Origin: Salvelinus alpinus
Taxonomy: Eukaryota; Chordata; Actinopteri; Salmoniformes; Salmonidae
Assembly (NCBI RefSeq): GCF_045679555.1
Contig: NC_092096.1
Location: 28,590,364 to 28,654,363, forward strand
Reading direction: 5' to 3'
Length of the DNA: 64,000 nucleotides
Below the pieces are notes generated by a model. It worked only from the letters and a program-made list of their open reading frames with translations. It was not told the origin of the DNA and did no database searches. The position numbers and the translations under genes are program-made. Positions 23,698 to 51,019 of the stretch are shown piece after piece. Every line of letters starts with the position of its first letter. Positions within the stretch are counted from its first letter, which is position 1.

Positions 23698-24615
23698 AAG
23701 TTGTAGTGTATTTACAATATGCTTTTTTTGGTAGAGCTTTTGTAAAAGTGGCATTAGTGGAAATGCAGGAAGTACACCCAGTACCAAACTAATTTATCAT
23801 ATCCTCAACACTTTAAAGCCTTGTTTCCCAGTTGAAGGGTAAGTTCAGTAATTTACAGCTTGACGATTCCTCATCCTTTAAGTAGTCTATGGGCCAGGAG
23901 ACACTAATCTGCGCTTCAGACACTACAACAAACAAACAAGCTAACGTGAGCCTCCACTGATAATCAATGGAAGTGATATGGGGCATCCATGAAAAAAAAA
24001 AAAAACGTTTTTTAAATTGCTAAATTACCTTTTGCTAATGTAAAACCAAATATTGGATTTATTTCAGTTGATTTGGCTATTACATTTAGAACAATTACAT
24101 AATTGACCCTATCACTCCCTTTGATTTATAGTTAGAGGTGTTTAAAATTAGCTTAAGTTTGTAGTGGCTGCTTAAAGTAAGACTGAACCATAGATTACAG
24201 GTTTTCCTGGCCCATAGACTACTTTCAAGGTGATGAACTATCTAACCATAAGTTGTTAAATAGTTAACTTGCCCTTTTTAAAAATCACTCTGCATAATAG
24301 TTAAGGATGAAAATATGTACATAAGCCACTCCACTGGTTGAGGCTGTTCCATCTGTTTGTTTACGTAATGTTATATGGAGTTTTGGTGAAACTGTTTAAA
24401 TGTTCAGCACCTGGATTTATTTCCATGGTGATATAGTGATTTAGTGTTCTGTTGAATGCAGTATAATCGGCAGAATCTACTCATCTGTAATTGAGTTATG
24501 CATTCATATATCAATAAACATATCCATCTAAAAATGCCAACCGTTTAGCCTTTGTGTAAACGTTGTGCCATTCCAAAACATTAAAGTAGATGAATGATTG
24601 AGTCAAGCATTTTCA
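23698..24615 (+). other. 3' flank / probable 3' UTR of copy 2
   Basis: Nothing coding is seen. AATAAA at 24513 is a candidate polyadenylation signal. The stretch lacks recognisable repeats, in contrast to its surroundings. Confidence 0.4.
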
Positions 24616-25240
24616 TAATCATTACATGCTGGTGTACTCCCATCTGGCACTGGCTTACAGGGTTATCGTACAGGTGACTGTTCAGAACTGGGACGGGACT
24701 GCCCTAGATGTCCTGGGTGGACCAGAGGGCCCCCGACTGGGCCTCGTGCAATCAAACAAGCCAAAGCTCAGAATGATGGGTAACTGCCAACATACAGGAA
24801 ACACTTGAGTTAAATGAGGGTTACAAAGTATATTGAAAGCTGTTGCTTCCACACAGGTGTGGTTCCTGAGTTAATTTAAGCAATTCACATCCCATCATGC
24901 TTAGGGTCATGTATAAAAATACCCAGTTGCTCATTATTTTGGCTACAATGGGTAGAAGAGATCTGTGACTTTGAAACGGGTCTCAAAGAAGCATAGGGGG
25001 TTTAAAGGGTGTCTCACCAGATCTCAACCCAATTGAACACTGAGACAGGCGTTTCCACCACCATCAACAAAAACCCAAATTGTGGAATTTCTTGAGCAAG
25101 AATGGTGTCACATTCTTCCAATAGAATTCCAGACACTTGTAGAATCTATGCCATGGGACATTGAAGCTGTGCTGGCAGGCCCAAAGCCCTATTAAGACAC
25201 TATGTTGGATTTAGGAAGTTACCTGTATCTTCCTTTGCTT
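24616..25240 (+). mobile_element. Tc1-like remnant, internally deleted
   Basis: The 5' part (to about 24990) has a non-coding leader with CATCATGCTTAGGGTCATGT and the beginning of a transposase (MGRRDL-like). It jumps directly to the C-terminal part, where SPDLNPIEH is encoded near 25018 and ending sequence follows to about 25200. The catalytic middle is missing. Confidence 0.65.
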
Positions 25241-25327
25241 CTATCAGTAACATGTTCTCACTTTGCAGTGGGTAAAACATGAGCTGAAACAGACATCCAG
25301 AAACATGATTCAATCAGCACGGTTCAC

Positions 25328-25478
25328 ATAGGCTGTGTAGACACAGGCAGCCCAATTCTGATATTTTTCCCACTAATTGGTCTTTTGACCAATCACCAAT
25401 CTTTTTCAGAGCTGATCTGATTGGTCAAAAGAGTCATTAGTGAAAAAAATATTAATTTGTCTGCCTGTGTAAATGCAG
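25328..25478. repeat. Palindromic MITE (family B), copy 2
   Basis: The left arm GGCTGTGTAGACACAGGCAG pairs with CTGCCTGTGTAAATGCAG on the right. Internally, TTGGTCTTTTGACCAATCAC pairs with GATTGGTCAAAAGAG. This is the most complete of the four copies. Confidence 0.65.
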
Positions 25479-26540
25479 ACATACAGGTTTCACAGGGTTC
25501 TTCCAAGTTGTTTACTACAGCGGAAGTGTTTTTTTGACAGTTTACCCACCTTTGAGGAAAAATTAATTGAACGTATTACTTTTTTCACCGCGACCGGCGA
25601 TCAGAGTTCACCCATCTATTTGTTTTACCACTACATCACATGCAGACGAGCTTCAAGTTGGGACTGAGTCCTCCAGCTGGGGGGTAGTGTCTCATCCAGA
25701 CCTGACACTATGGACCTCAGGACCAGTTTCCTAGAAGAAAGGTGATATCTTCTGTGTGGATAAAATAAATACAATTCTTCTTCACGATGCTAAAGTAATG
25801 CTGGTGATTGTATTGAACACCCAGAAAGGTAAAGGTATGAGATGCATTGCTACTCTGCTACAGAATGTTTGTTATTCCTGACGTTCTTTGCTATGTGTCA
25901 ATCTTGCAAATGGTCTCATTGATGTGATTGATGCAAATGAAACAATATACACAAAGTGGTGGGGGCATTTTCTAACCTTCAGAAAGCTTACCTGGTCATA
26001 TGATAAAAATAAAAACTTGCAGACTTGAATACCTTTGCAGTTGCACTGTAAGAGTTGGTTGTGTATTATATCAAATCTGTTTTCACTAACAATTACAGTT
26101 CTGAATCAACAGAACACAGTTTTTCAAATGTTATCTATTCTATAGGTTGAAATGCATAGAAATATAATGAATAGAACGGACTAATCATTGACTTGGATGG
26201 GGACCCCCGTTTTGACCATTATATTTCTATGAAATCCATATAGATTTTTTAAAAACTGGGCCCAGGGCTGACATACTGGTAATGACCCACAAACAAAATA
26301 ACAAAAATCCAATCAGATATCATCAGAGCCTACAAAAACAATATTTTCTAGATATCTCAATCAAACATGATAAAGTGGGCTTGGGAGGACATTCACAAGC
26401 AATCAGACACTTTCAATCCACAGTCAATGGGGAATTTGGCCGTTTGGCAGGCATTTTAATAATAAGGCATAGAAATTTTACATGTCCCCAACCGATTGTG
26501 TTTTTTTGTTCGTTTATTTACGTTTTTTGTAACTTAAATT
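25479..26540. other. Intergenic, nothing recognised
   Basis: AT-rich sequence with short open frames that resemble no known protein. No terminal repeats were seen. Confidence 0.3.
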
Positions 26541-28183
26541 TTTACTTATTGTGTACATAATGTTGCCGCTACCGTCTCTTATGACTGAAAATAACTTCTG
26601 GACATCAGGACTGCAATTACTCACCACGGACTGGCCATGTGCACAACACAACAAGTGTCTTCACTGACATTTTCAACCTCTCCCTGTCCGAGTCTGTAAT
26701 ACCAACATGGTTTAAGCAGACCACCATAGTGCCTGTGCCCAAGAACACGAAGGTAACGTGCCTAAATGACTACCGACCCGTAGCACTCACGTCTGTAGCC
26801 ATGAAGTGCTTTGAAAGGCTGGTCATTGCTCACATTAACACCATTATCCCAGAAGCCATAGACCCACTCTAATTTGCATACCGCCCCAACAGATCCACAG
26901 ATGATGCAATCTCTATTGCACTCCACACTGCCCTTTCCCACCTGAACAAAAGGAACACCTATGTGAGAATGCTATTCATTGACTACAGCTCAGTGTTCAA
27001 CACCATAGTGCCCTCAAAGCTCATCAATAAGCTAAGGACCCTGGGACTAAACACCTCTCTCTGCAACTGGATCCTGGATTTCCTGACGGGCTGCCCCCAA
27101 GTGGTAAGGGTAGGTAACAACACACCTGCCACGCTGATCCTCAGCACAGGGGCCCCTCGGGGGTGTGTGCTCAGTCCACTCCTGTACTCCCTGTTCAATC
27201 ATGACTCCAACACCATTAAGTTTCCCGATGACACAACAGTGGTAGGCCTGATCACCGACAACGACGAGACAGCCTATAGGGAGGTCAGAGACCTGGCCGT
27301 GTGGTGCCAGGACAACAACCTCTCCCTCAACGTGATCAAGACAAAGGAGATGATTGTGGACTACAGGAAAAAGAGGACCGAGCACGCCCCATTCTCATCG
27401 ACGGGGCTGCAGTGGAGCAGATTGAGAGTTTCAAGTTCCTTGGTGTCCACATCACCAACAAACTAACATGGTCCAAGCACACCAAGACAATCGTGAAGAG
27501 GGCACGACAAAACCTATTCACCCTCAGGAGACTGAAAAGATTTGGCATGGGTCCTCAGATCCTCAAAAGGTTCTACAGCTGTGCCATCGAGAGCATCCTG
27601 ACTGGTTGCATCACTGCCTGGTATGGCAACTACATCACTGGGGCCGAGCTCCCTGCCATCCAGGACCTCTATACCAGGTGGTGTCAGAGGAAGGCCCTAA
27701 AAATTGTCAAAGACTCCAGCCACCCTAGTCATAGACTGTTCTCTCTGCTACCGCACAGCAAGCTGTACCGGAGCGCAAAGTCTAGGTCCAAGATGCTTCT
27801 AAACAGATTCTACCCCCAAGCCATAAGACTCCTGAACCTAATTAAATGGCTACCCAGACTATTTGCATTGCCGCCACCTTCCCCCTCTTTTACACAGCAG
27901 CTACTCTCTGTTATCATCTATGCATAGTCACTTTAACTCTACCCACATGTGTATATATTACCTCAATTAACTGGTGCCCCCGCACATTGACTCTGTACCG
28001 GTACCCCCCTGTATATATTCTCGCTATTGTTATTTTACTACTGCTCTTTAATTACTTGTTCATTTTATTTTTTATTCTTATTCGTACTTATTTATTTTTA
28101 CTGCATTGTTGATTAGGGGCTCATAAGTAAGCATTTCACTGTAAGGTCTACCTACACATGTTGTATTTGTATTTGATTTGATA
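26541..28183 (+). mobile_element. Rex/L2-like LINE, internally deleted
   Basis: The reverse transcriptase is recognisable from [20 protein letters not shown] through [20 protein letters not shown] and [17 protein letters not shown], a PDDTT box (normally FADDT), and [19 protein letters not shown]. The thumb and C-terminal part follow (CQRKALKIVKDSSHPSHRLF). The endonuclease is missing through a deletion near 26637. An in-frame stop (about 26871) and frame changes (for example near 27400) disable it. The 3' end is a short ATTTG-type tandem tail near 28165. It lies between copies 2 and 3. Confidence 0.82.
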
Positions 28184-28312
28184 TTAATATTTGGCTATTT
28201 TTTCCACTAACTGGTCTTTTGACCAATCACATCAGATCTTTTTCAGAGCTGATCGGATTGGTCAAAATACCAGTTAGTGGAAAACGTATCAGAATTGGGC
28301 TGTCTGTGTCAT
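28184..28312. repeat. Palindromic MITE (family B), copy 3
   Basis: The inverted pair CCACTAACTGGTCTTTTGAC and TTGGTCAAAATACCAGTTAG is followed by AGAATTGGGCTGTCTGTGT. Its left end has been lost at the LINE tail. Confidence 0.6.
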
Positions 28313-29350
28313 CTCAGCCTTTGCAGCAGGAACTCCATATATGGGCATTGGCCCGTCACCATGACACAACTACCTCACATACTAGGGTCACGTTCAGTAG
28401 GTCACAAGTTAGTTTTGGAACGTTCAGATATAAATACGTAATGTAAAACAAACATGCCGCTCTGACAAGGAATCATGTCGGCTCTATTTCTATATGCAAA
28501 GTTTTAAAATTCAAAAGGCACTCGCCCATCTGAGCTAACTTTTTTTGTGGGTGCATGGTAACAGTTGAATAAAATTAGAAAAAAGAAACCCGCACACTGC
28601 AAAGTTTGGCAACTGAAAGTGGCCCTGCATACACATGACCATAAGCCATAATTACACCTCACACACCTGAATACAAGTTTACGTATAACAATACAAAACA
28701 CTCGTAATTGCTAAAGTACCTACTACCTCCATGTGGAAATGTAGATGACATTTGTAGCAGTTTAAGTGTTCAAATTATAATCTATAAACGGTAATATATA
28801 AAAGTTTAATAAACAATATTTACATTTACGTACACACCTGTTTGTGTATTATTTTTAATTAAGCCAAATGCTTATTATATATAGAATAGGTAAGGTAGAA
28901 TATAATAAATTAAGCCTACTGTAACAGTTTTCATTTGCATAGAAGAAAGAAAAAAAATACAGTTGTATTTCAAAGTTCAAATATTGTCTTCTCAGTTTTT
29001 GTATTGGTTTTTATGCTGACATTTGTTACATTCAAAATAAAATGACTCAAACCACAAACTTCCAGAGAGAAGCAGGCCCAAGCTAGAAAGTATCATAAAA
29101 TGCCTAATTTATATGACACATACTGTAACTTGAAAGAGGTTATTTTATATTTTGAAATGTTTCTTGTTTATTTTCCATCCATGTTGGCAGTAATGTACAC
29201 AAACTACAGTTTGAGAAAAAGGCATGGTGAGCATGGTTTTCAGTTATACATTGACGTTATTCAGCATAACAAATTGACAGACAGTGAAAGAGCAATCCAT
29301 GGTAACGCTTTTCAGAATGAAACCAAAACAGGAAAACACACCGGACTTCC
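28313..29350. other. Downstream flank of copies 2 and 3, nothing recognised
   Basis: No gene is seen. The right part is probably the 3' UTR of copy 3 (- strand). No polyadenylation signal can be assigned with confidence. Confidence 0.3.
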
Positions 29351-44646
<15,296 letters not shown>

Positions 44647-45734
44647 CTATTGTGTAGAGAAGGATGTACAGTAATATCAAAGACAGTACAGTATAAAGAT
44701 AACTGCTTCTCCAAAATAAATCCCTGATCTTGCTTGTAGGAGATAGCTAAGCTCACGCGCAGAAACAAGTCTTCGTCTAACGGCGGTCTCGTGCCGAACT
44801 GCGAATGTCTAGCAACCAAAGGTTGCTAATTCGAATCTCATTAAGGACAACTAGCATTTTATCAACTTTTCAACTACTTACTACTTTTTAGCTACTTTGC
44901 AATTACTTAGTATATTAGCTAACCTTTCCCCAAACCCTTTAACCTAACTCCTAAACTTAACCCTAACGTTAGCCACCAAGCTAGAATTCGTAACATATCC
45001 TACGTTTGCAAATTCGTAACATATTGTACGTTTGAAAATGTGTAACATATAATACGTAATATTGTACTTCGTTACATATCATACAAAATGGCTGATGGAC
45101 GTCCACAAATTATTACATACCATACGAAACTTAACATATCATAGTTAACGGCAGGTTACTGATTTACATACAGAATAATACGACATGCTCTGAGACCAGG
45201 TTGCAAAGCTAGCTAGCTGGGGCCATATAGACATATAAATCCCTCATACAAAAATAAACTGTGTGCTAAAATAGCTACAGCAAGTTTGAAGACATATATA
45301 ACTAGGCTAGCTACAGGAAGCTGTTTGCTACATACCCATAGCATCCATCTTTTGCTGTGTTATAAGTCTGCTAAATGACTGTATCAATGCTGACAACTGT
45401 TTACAGCATTCTGCTGTAAAACAGCAGTTTTATTATTAGATGTTGTTCTAAAATGCATGAACAAAACAGAAGGAAAAAAACGTGTCCTCGAGTATTTAGC
45501 TACTTCCGGGTGGGAACGTCCACAAAATTGTCAAAATAAAAGTCCTTTTCGCTGCACGTGTTTTGATCATGAAGTAACTTACTTTAATTCATTCATGAAG
45601 CTGTTTCTTTTTTTTATGAGGTGGAAGTAACTAACAAAAACATAAACATGTGTATTGAATGGAATACCATTTAAATAAATAATGGATTGATTAATTGACA
45701 ACTAATATGATCAGTTCATTAATACCAAATTAAT
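44647..45734. repeat. Upstream flank of copy 3 with an AT-rich salmonid repeat
   Basis: No gene is seen. From about 44820 there are tandem-like motifs such as AATTCGTAACATAT with variations (44986-45080) and a CCTAAC-rich stretch (44935-44975). It may include the promoter or 5' exon of copy 3, but nothing could be supported. Confidence 0.4.
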
Positions 45735-46145
45735 TCAACTGTAAATGAGATACAGGCAGAAGAAAGGCCTTAGATTTTCTTTGACAGTATTCAGTCCTTT
45801 CTTCTCAGTCTGATCCTTAGCAGCCACAGCCGTTAAAGATCCCCTTCTGACAGACCTAATTAACACATCCCATCTATGGGGCAGTAGCCAGTAAGGAAAA
45901 GGTGGCCTGCCAAACGTGACACAAGAAGGATTGTGGCTGAGGAGAGAAGTAAGGGAAAGAGCAAGGAACAGGTATGTGTGTGTGGGCAGATCAAACAGGC
46001 CACAGAGGAAAAGCCCTATCCCAAAGCCCAAACACACTCCATATTCATTGACCTGTCAGACAGAAATAGGATAGCTAACTGGGCTAACACCACTGTGTAT
46101 ATGATATTATAGACACTCAGGATCCAGAATGTGCACACAAATAAT
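45735..46145 (-). pseudogene. Decayed duplicate of the last exon of an SLC5A7-like gene
   Basis: On the - strand the sequence VNEYGVCLGFGIGLFLCGL aligns with [19 protein letters not shown] of the intact gene at 47615-50922. Before it, VHILDPECL and a TVV-like stretch align with [16 protein letters not shown], with a stop between them. The C-terminal part retains RWDVLIRSVRRGS and AAKDQTEKKGLNT, against [13 protein letters not shown] and [13 protein letters not shown]. Part of the middle is deleted. No other exons of this copy were found, so it is the relic of a tandem or partial duplication. Confidence 0.7.
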
Positions 46146-46456
46146 CTCAATTGAAAATGCTACTTAGTCCAGAACTGGGTTAATATGTGTCTGGGAGACA
46201 AACTCTTAAAGTGACAGTTCACCGTTTTACCTTGTTTTTCCACCTAACTAGGGTGGTGTCATTCATGCATGATCACTCGTTATTTAGCTTGTATTTTTAT
46301 TTATTTCTAAACAAACAGACTTTGAAGGATATTCATACAAATGTACCATAAACATGAAGATGACATACAAGTAACAAGAACAAGGAAACAGTACTTTCCA
46401 CAAGCTTCATTTCTTTGAAAAAGTAACATTGTTTATTGAATTATTATTACATTATT

Positions 46457-47524
46457 TATTAACCTCTCTTGGGTAGGGGGCAGTATTTTCACCTCCGGAT
46501 GAAAAGCGTGCCCAAAGTAAACTGCCTGTTACTCAGGCCCAGAAGCTAGGATATGCATATAATTGTTCGATTTGGATAGAAAACACTCTAAAGTTTCTAT
46601 AACTGTTAAAATAATGTCTGTGAGTATAACAGAACTGATATAGCAGGCGAAACCCCAAGGACAAACCATCCAGGGGGGGAAAAATTGAGGTCATAGGATT
46701 TTCCAGTTGTTTTCTATGTGATACCCTGGGTACCCTGTGATACCCTTATTATATTATACCCTTATTATTAGGAACCTGGCTGCAGTTCCTATGGCTTCCA
46801 TAGATGTCAACAGTCTTTATAAATTGTTCAATCTTTTTCTTTTGAGAAATTAAGAAGTAGTCCTATTCAATGTAAGTGTCACTCCAGGTGGACTACTGTT
46901 TTGGTGCGCGTAAACTGGAGCACGCTTTATGTTGTTTTTATCCGGTATTAGAAACAGTTTATTCTGTCTTAAATTTTATTGATTATTTACGTTTTAGGGT
47001 ACCTGAGGTTGGATTAGGAACGTTGTTTGAAATGTTTGGACCAAGTTTACAGGTAACTTATTAGATACTTTGTAGGCATGTTGGGCGAGTTGAAACTGGT
47101 GTATTTCTGAATCAAATGCGGCAAATAAATTGACATTTTTGGGACATAAAGAAGGACATTATCGAACAAAAGGACCATTTGTGATGTTTCTGGGACATTT
47201 TGGAGTGCCAACAGAAGAAGATCTTCAAAGGTAAGGCATTAATTATATCGCTATTTCTGACTTTTGTGGCACACCTGCCTGGTTGAAATATGATTTTCAT
47301 GCGTTTGTATGCGGGGCGCTGTCCTCAGATAATCGCATGGTTTGCTTTCGCCGTAAAGAAATCTGACACAGTGGCTGGATTAACAAGAAGTTAAGCTTTA
47401 TTTTGATGTATAACACATATATTTTCAAGAATGTTAAATATTTGGTATTTTTGAATTTCGCACTCTGCAATTTCACCGGATGTTGGCCAGGTGGGACGCT
47501 ACTATCCCACCTTCCCATAAGATT
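46457..47524. repeat. About 1-kb salmonid interspersed repeat with inverted ends
   Basis: It begins TTAACCTCTCTTGGGTAGGG and ends with CTATCCCACCTTCCCATAAG, which are imperfect inverse copies. The interior has no intact gene. The TTAA at the left edge suggests, without proof, a piggyBac-type non-autonomous element. Confidence 0.5.
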
Positions 47525-47614
47525 AAGAGTTTTGACTGTGCTGTGGTGTTTGAGTCCTGCCTGTTCCTGGCCTTTGGCCGTTGTATGTAACTATCTACAT
47601 GATGGGACCCCAGG

Positions 47615-50600
47615 TCATTGTAAAGATCTCATATCTTCTGTGCTAGCATGAGGAGATGGGTCCATCTGCCTTGTGTTCAGTCCAATCTTCTCAGTCAGAT
47701 CCTTAGCTACCATATCCTTAATCAAAATCCTCCTTTTTTGACCAAGTTCATATACATCCCAGTTGTCAGGCAGTAGCCCTTTAAGGAAAAGGCAGGCTGC
47801 GAAACGTGACACAATCAGGATGGTGGCCAGAGAGACCAACATGATGCCGGTGCGGAACGGGAAGACATGCAGCAGACGCCCGTCCTCGTGTAGGCTGTCC
47901 CAGGGAAGGGGCATGAGTCCAGGCACACCAAGCAGGGGCTCTCCTACTAGGAACCGCAGCAGTAGCCCTACCACAAGGCCTGCCAAGGCACCATACCCAT
48001 TGACCTTCCCAGGCAGAAAGAGGACGCAGATCAACTGTGCACACACCACCGTGTACATCACATCTCCACTGAGAATCCAGAAGACATACACAGAGGAGGT
48101 CGTCATTGCCAAGCCCGCCCCCATCAAACCAAACAGTAGGATGGACACCTTTACAACCAGTAGAATCTGTTTCTCAGAGGCCTAAAATGAAGAACAAAAA
48201 TCAATCGCAGTGCCCTATTCAGTAAATTTGTGGGAAACATTTACAAATAAATAGTTACATAGAATAAACGAAGATGTTTGTAAGTAGATTCTCAAACTTT
48301 CTCTCACCCTTTTGCTGAAAATGTTTTTGTAGATGTTTCGGGCAAAAAGGGACGCAGAAGACAGCAGGGCAGAGTCAATCGATGACATCACGGCAGCAGC
48401 AATGGCGCCGATTCCAGCAAGAGAGACGAAATGTGGACACAGGTGGTGCAGGGAGATGGGCAGAATCATACCCGCCTTGCCCTGCTCGTAGGGAGTAGGT
48501 AGACCAAAACTGGTCTGGTTCCAATCTAAGTGAGGGAGAGAGTAAAAAGCAAGCATATGAGATTTACAGAACTCCCAGTGATTGACATTATTGGGACAGA
48601 GTCGGCTCCTCCCATGAAGCCTACTCCTCCATTTTGATGAACACACTGCTGTACCTGTGGATGCTGCCACAGCACCAATGAGAAGAGGTGGTATGGCGAG
48701 GATGAAGCAGAAGACAGAGGCAGCATAGCAGGTGAACTGAGCCTGAGCCACAGTGGCTGTGGCCAGGACTCTCTGGTAGAAGGACTGGTAACAGATTCCA
48801 CCTAGAGTCTGAGAGAGCGAGACATTGAAATGGACCGTAAAAATGTTGAAATCAAAAAAGTGACAGGACCTAAATGAGAAAACAACCAGCACAGAAAATA
48901 GAAAGGTAACACAATACAATGAAAATTATAGGGTCTTTGTTTGGGATTGAGACATTTAGATATAGATCTATACAACAGATGGTCTGTGATGTGGAATCAA
49001 CTAGATATTAGACCATGTTTGAGGTCTGAACACCTCTGACAAACTGTGAAATTTGAGTGAAATGTGACTTTAAGTTGACATTACCACCAGTAGCAGGTCA
49101 TCCAGCCAGCGCCCTGCATCTGCCAACTTCAGCCTGCCGGTCCATGGCTCCTGATACAGTTTTGTCACCGCTGTGACTGTAATGTCTGTTGAGGCGGGGC
49201 TCATCAGTATGAAGGGCACACAGAACCACTGGAAGGAAAAAAACAAAACCACAAAATCACTGAAAGGAAAAAAAAAATAAACCACAAAACCATTGAAAGG
49301 GAAGAGAAAAAAAAAGTTGAAGCAATTCCCATACAGAAACTCTGACACGTAAATAAAGTGAATCTTAGCGTGTATATATACAGTAGACCACACGTGCCTC
49401 ACTCACTATAACACGTTGACCCTAGAACCAATAAGGGTTCTTCGGGCTGTCCCCATAGGAGAAACCTTTGAAGAACACTTTTTGGTTCCAGGTAGAACCC
49501 TTTTGGGTTAAATGAAGGGTTCTCCTATGGGGACAGACAAAGAACCCTTTTGAAACCATTTTTTCTAAGAGTGCAGGACAAAGTTTTATCACCAGGCTGA
49601 GGAACATGAAGATGAGCTGGATGACATCAGTGTAGGCCACCGAGTACAGCCCTCCCAGCAATGTGTAGAGAATTGCCACGGCAGCAGACAGGGCCACAGC
49701 CAAGGGTGATGGGATATCCATGATCACACTCACCGTTCCCCCTAGAGCAAAGCATTGTACAGATTGTTCACACATTCTAGCTAGCGTAGTAGCTTGCAAG
49801 CTTCTGTGTGTAGCCTATAGCCAACAACATCCCTGAGATCTAGTGTCATGATGTCGCTAGAAGGCCTCAACCATTCACCCAATGTATAACTTACAGACAT
49901 GCCATGCAGGTTCAGGCACTCATTCATGCATCAGGAAGTTGGCCAACATCACCAACTAATAATGTAAGAGTTTAGACTCATTCTCATGCTTCCAGATAAT
50001 GTGGTGGTGGAAAACAAATGCTTATTCTTCAATAAATTACATCAAAGAATCATTCAGAGAAATCTAAGCTAGAGACAGTTTTTCCACGTGACATAACCAG
50101 GTAAACGTGGCTCTAGTCATGGCACGTGCTAAAAGGTGCTGTGAAGGCTATTTTGCTGACAGAACAACTGACTTACCCAATGCAGCGAGCACACAGGCTA
50201 TCCAGAAGATGTCAGCAAGGAGTGATGGGACAAAGAGAATAGCAGTTAACGTGTTTCCATACTTCTCCTGGAACGGATCCATTATTGTGACGTAATTCTT
50301 CTCTCGGACCGGTTTCACAAAGAACAACGCACCTGCAGTCACAAATCCATTTACTGTGAATTACTTACCTTACACCGCATGGTTGCCATGTGTTTGATGC
50401 CATTCCATTCGCTCCATTCCAGTCATTATTATGAGCCGTCCTCCACTCAGCAGCCTCCACAGCCCAATTATTATGATAACATAACCATACATACCTACAA
50501 CCAGGCTAAGGGTGAAGCCTATTGGTCCGATGGCCCAAGCCAGGCCCCTTTTAGGGTCGTAGACCACCTCAGCATTGCCTAAGATGAAACCTCCTCCCAC

Positions 50601-50922
50601 CCATGTAGCTGTAGAGAGTGGGTGGTAACACAGAACAACCACTAAGCATTGAAAAACACTAAAGTACTTTGAAAGAGACTCAATGACTTTCAAATCTGGG
50701 TGATCTTATGTTACACGTTAGTTAGGTTGACTGCACACCTGTGGTAGTGAAGATGCTGACCCAGATGTTGAGGTTCCGCCCTCCAACCATGGCAACCTCA
50801 CTAAGGTTTCCAGTGCACTTCCTCTCCTCGTGTTTGGACTTCCTGGACGCCCAGACGCCTGTCGCGAGGACGATAAGGTAGAACACCCCGATCGACAGCA
50901 GGCCGGGCCAGTTAAGCGCCAT
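47615..50922 (-). CDS. slc5a7-like: High-affinity choline transporter-like protein (SLC5A7-like)
   Basis: Eight exons: 50922-50739, 50608-50495, 50332-50177, 49741-49593, 49228-49085, 48808-48655, 48525-48308 and 48181-47615. They join in phase to 561 residues without a stop (human SLC5A7 has 580). The family takes choline into cholinergic terminals with Na+ and has 13 membrane spans. Conserved stretches: [20 protein letters not shown] at the N-terminus, ATWVGGGF, the [18 protein letters not shown] segment, [40 protein letters not shown] and [17 protein letters not shown]. The C-terminal tail is shorter than in mammals, and the dileucine-type endocytosis motif is not obvious. Sequence divergence from classical CHT1 suggests a paralogue; the substrate is inferred from homology. 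Tc1 elements begin 98 bp upstream of the ATG. Confidence 0.9.
49415..49562. repeat. Short palindromic repeat in intron 4 of the SLC5A7-like gene
   Basis: The inverted pair CCCCATAGGAGAAACC and GGGTTCTCCTATGGGG, with AAGGGTTCTTCGGGCTGTCC nearby, forms a hairpin-like MITE 31 bp from the exon 4 donor. Confidence 0.6.
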
Positions 50923-51019
50923 CTTCAGGGAGGAGAGGGAATTTCTATAAGATACATGAATATTGACGACAGACCATCGAGACTTAGGCCAATGTCACAC
51001 AGAGATGGACGAAAACGTA

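Noticed and set aside
44935-44980. CCTAAC-rich stretch resembling degenerate telomere repeats beside a gene with a TIN2-like domain
   Set aside because: The stretch is short and irregular, and looks like part of a common salmonid repeat. The link to a telomere-related domain is coincidence without further evidence.
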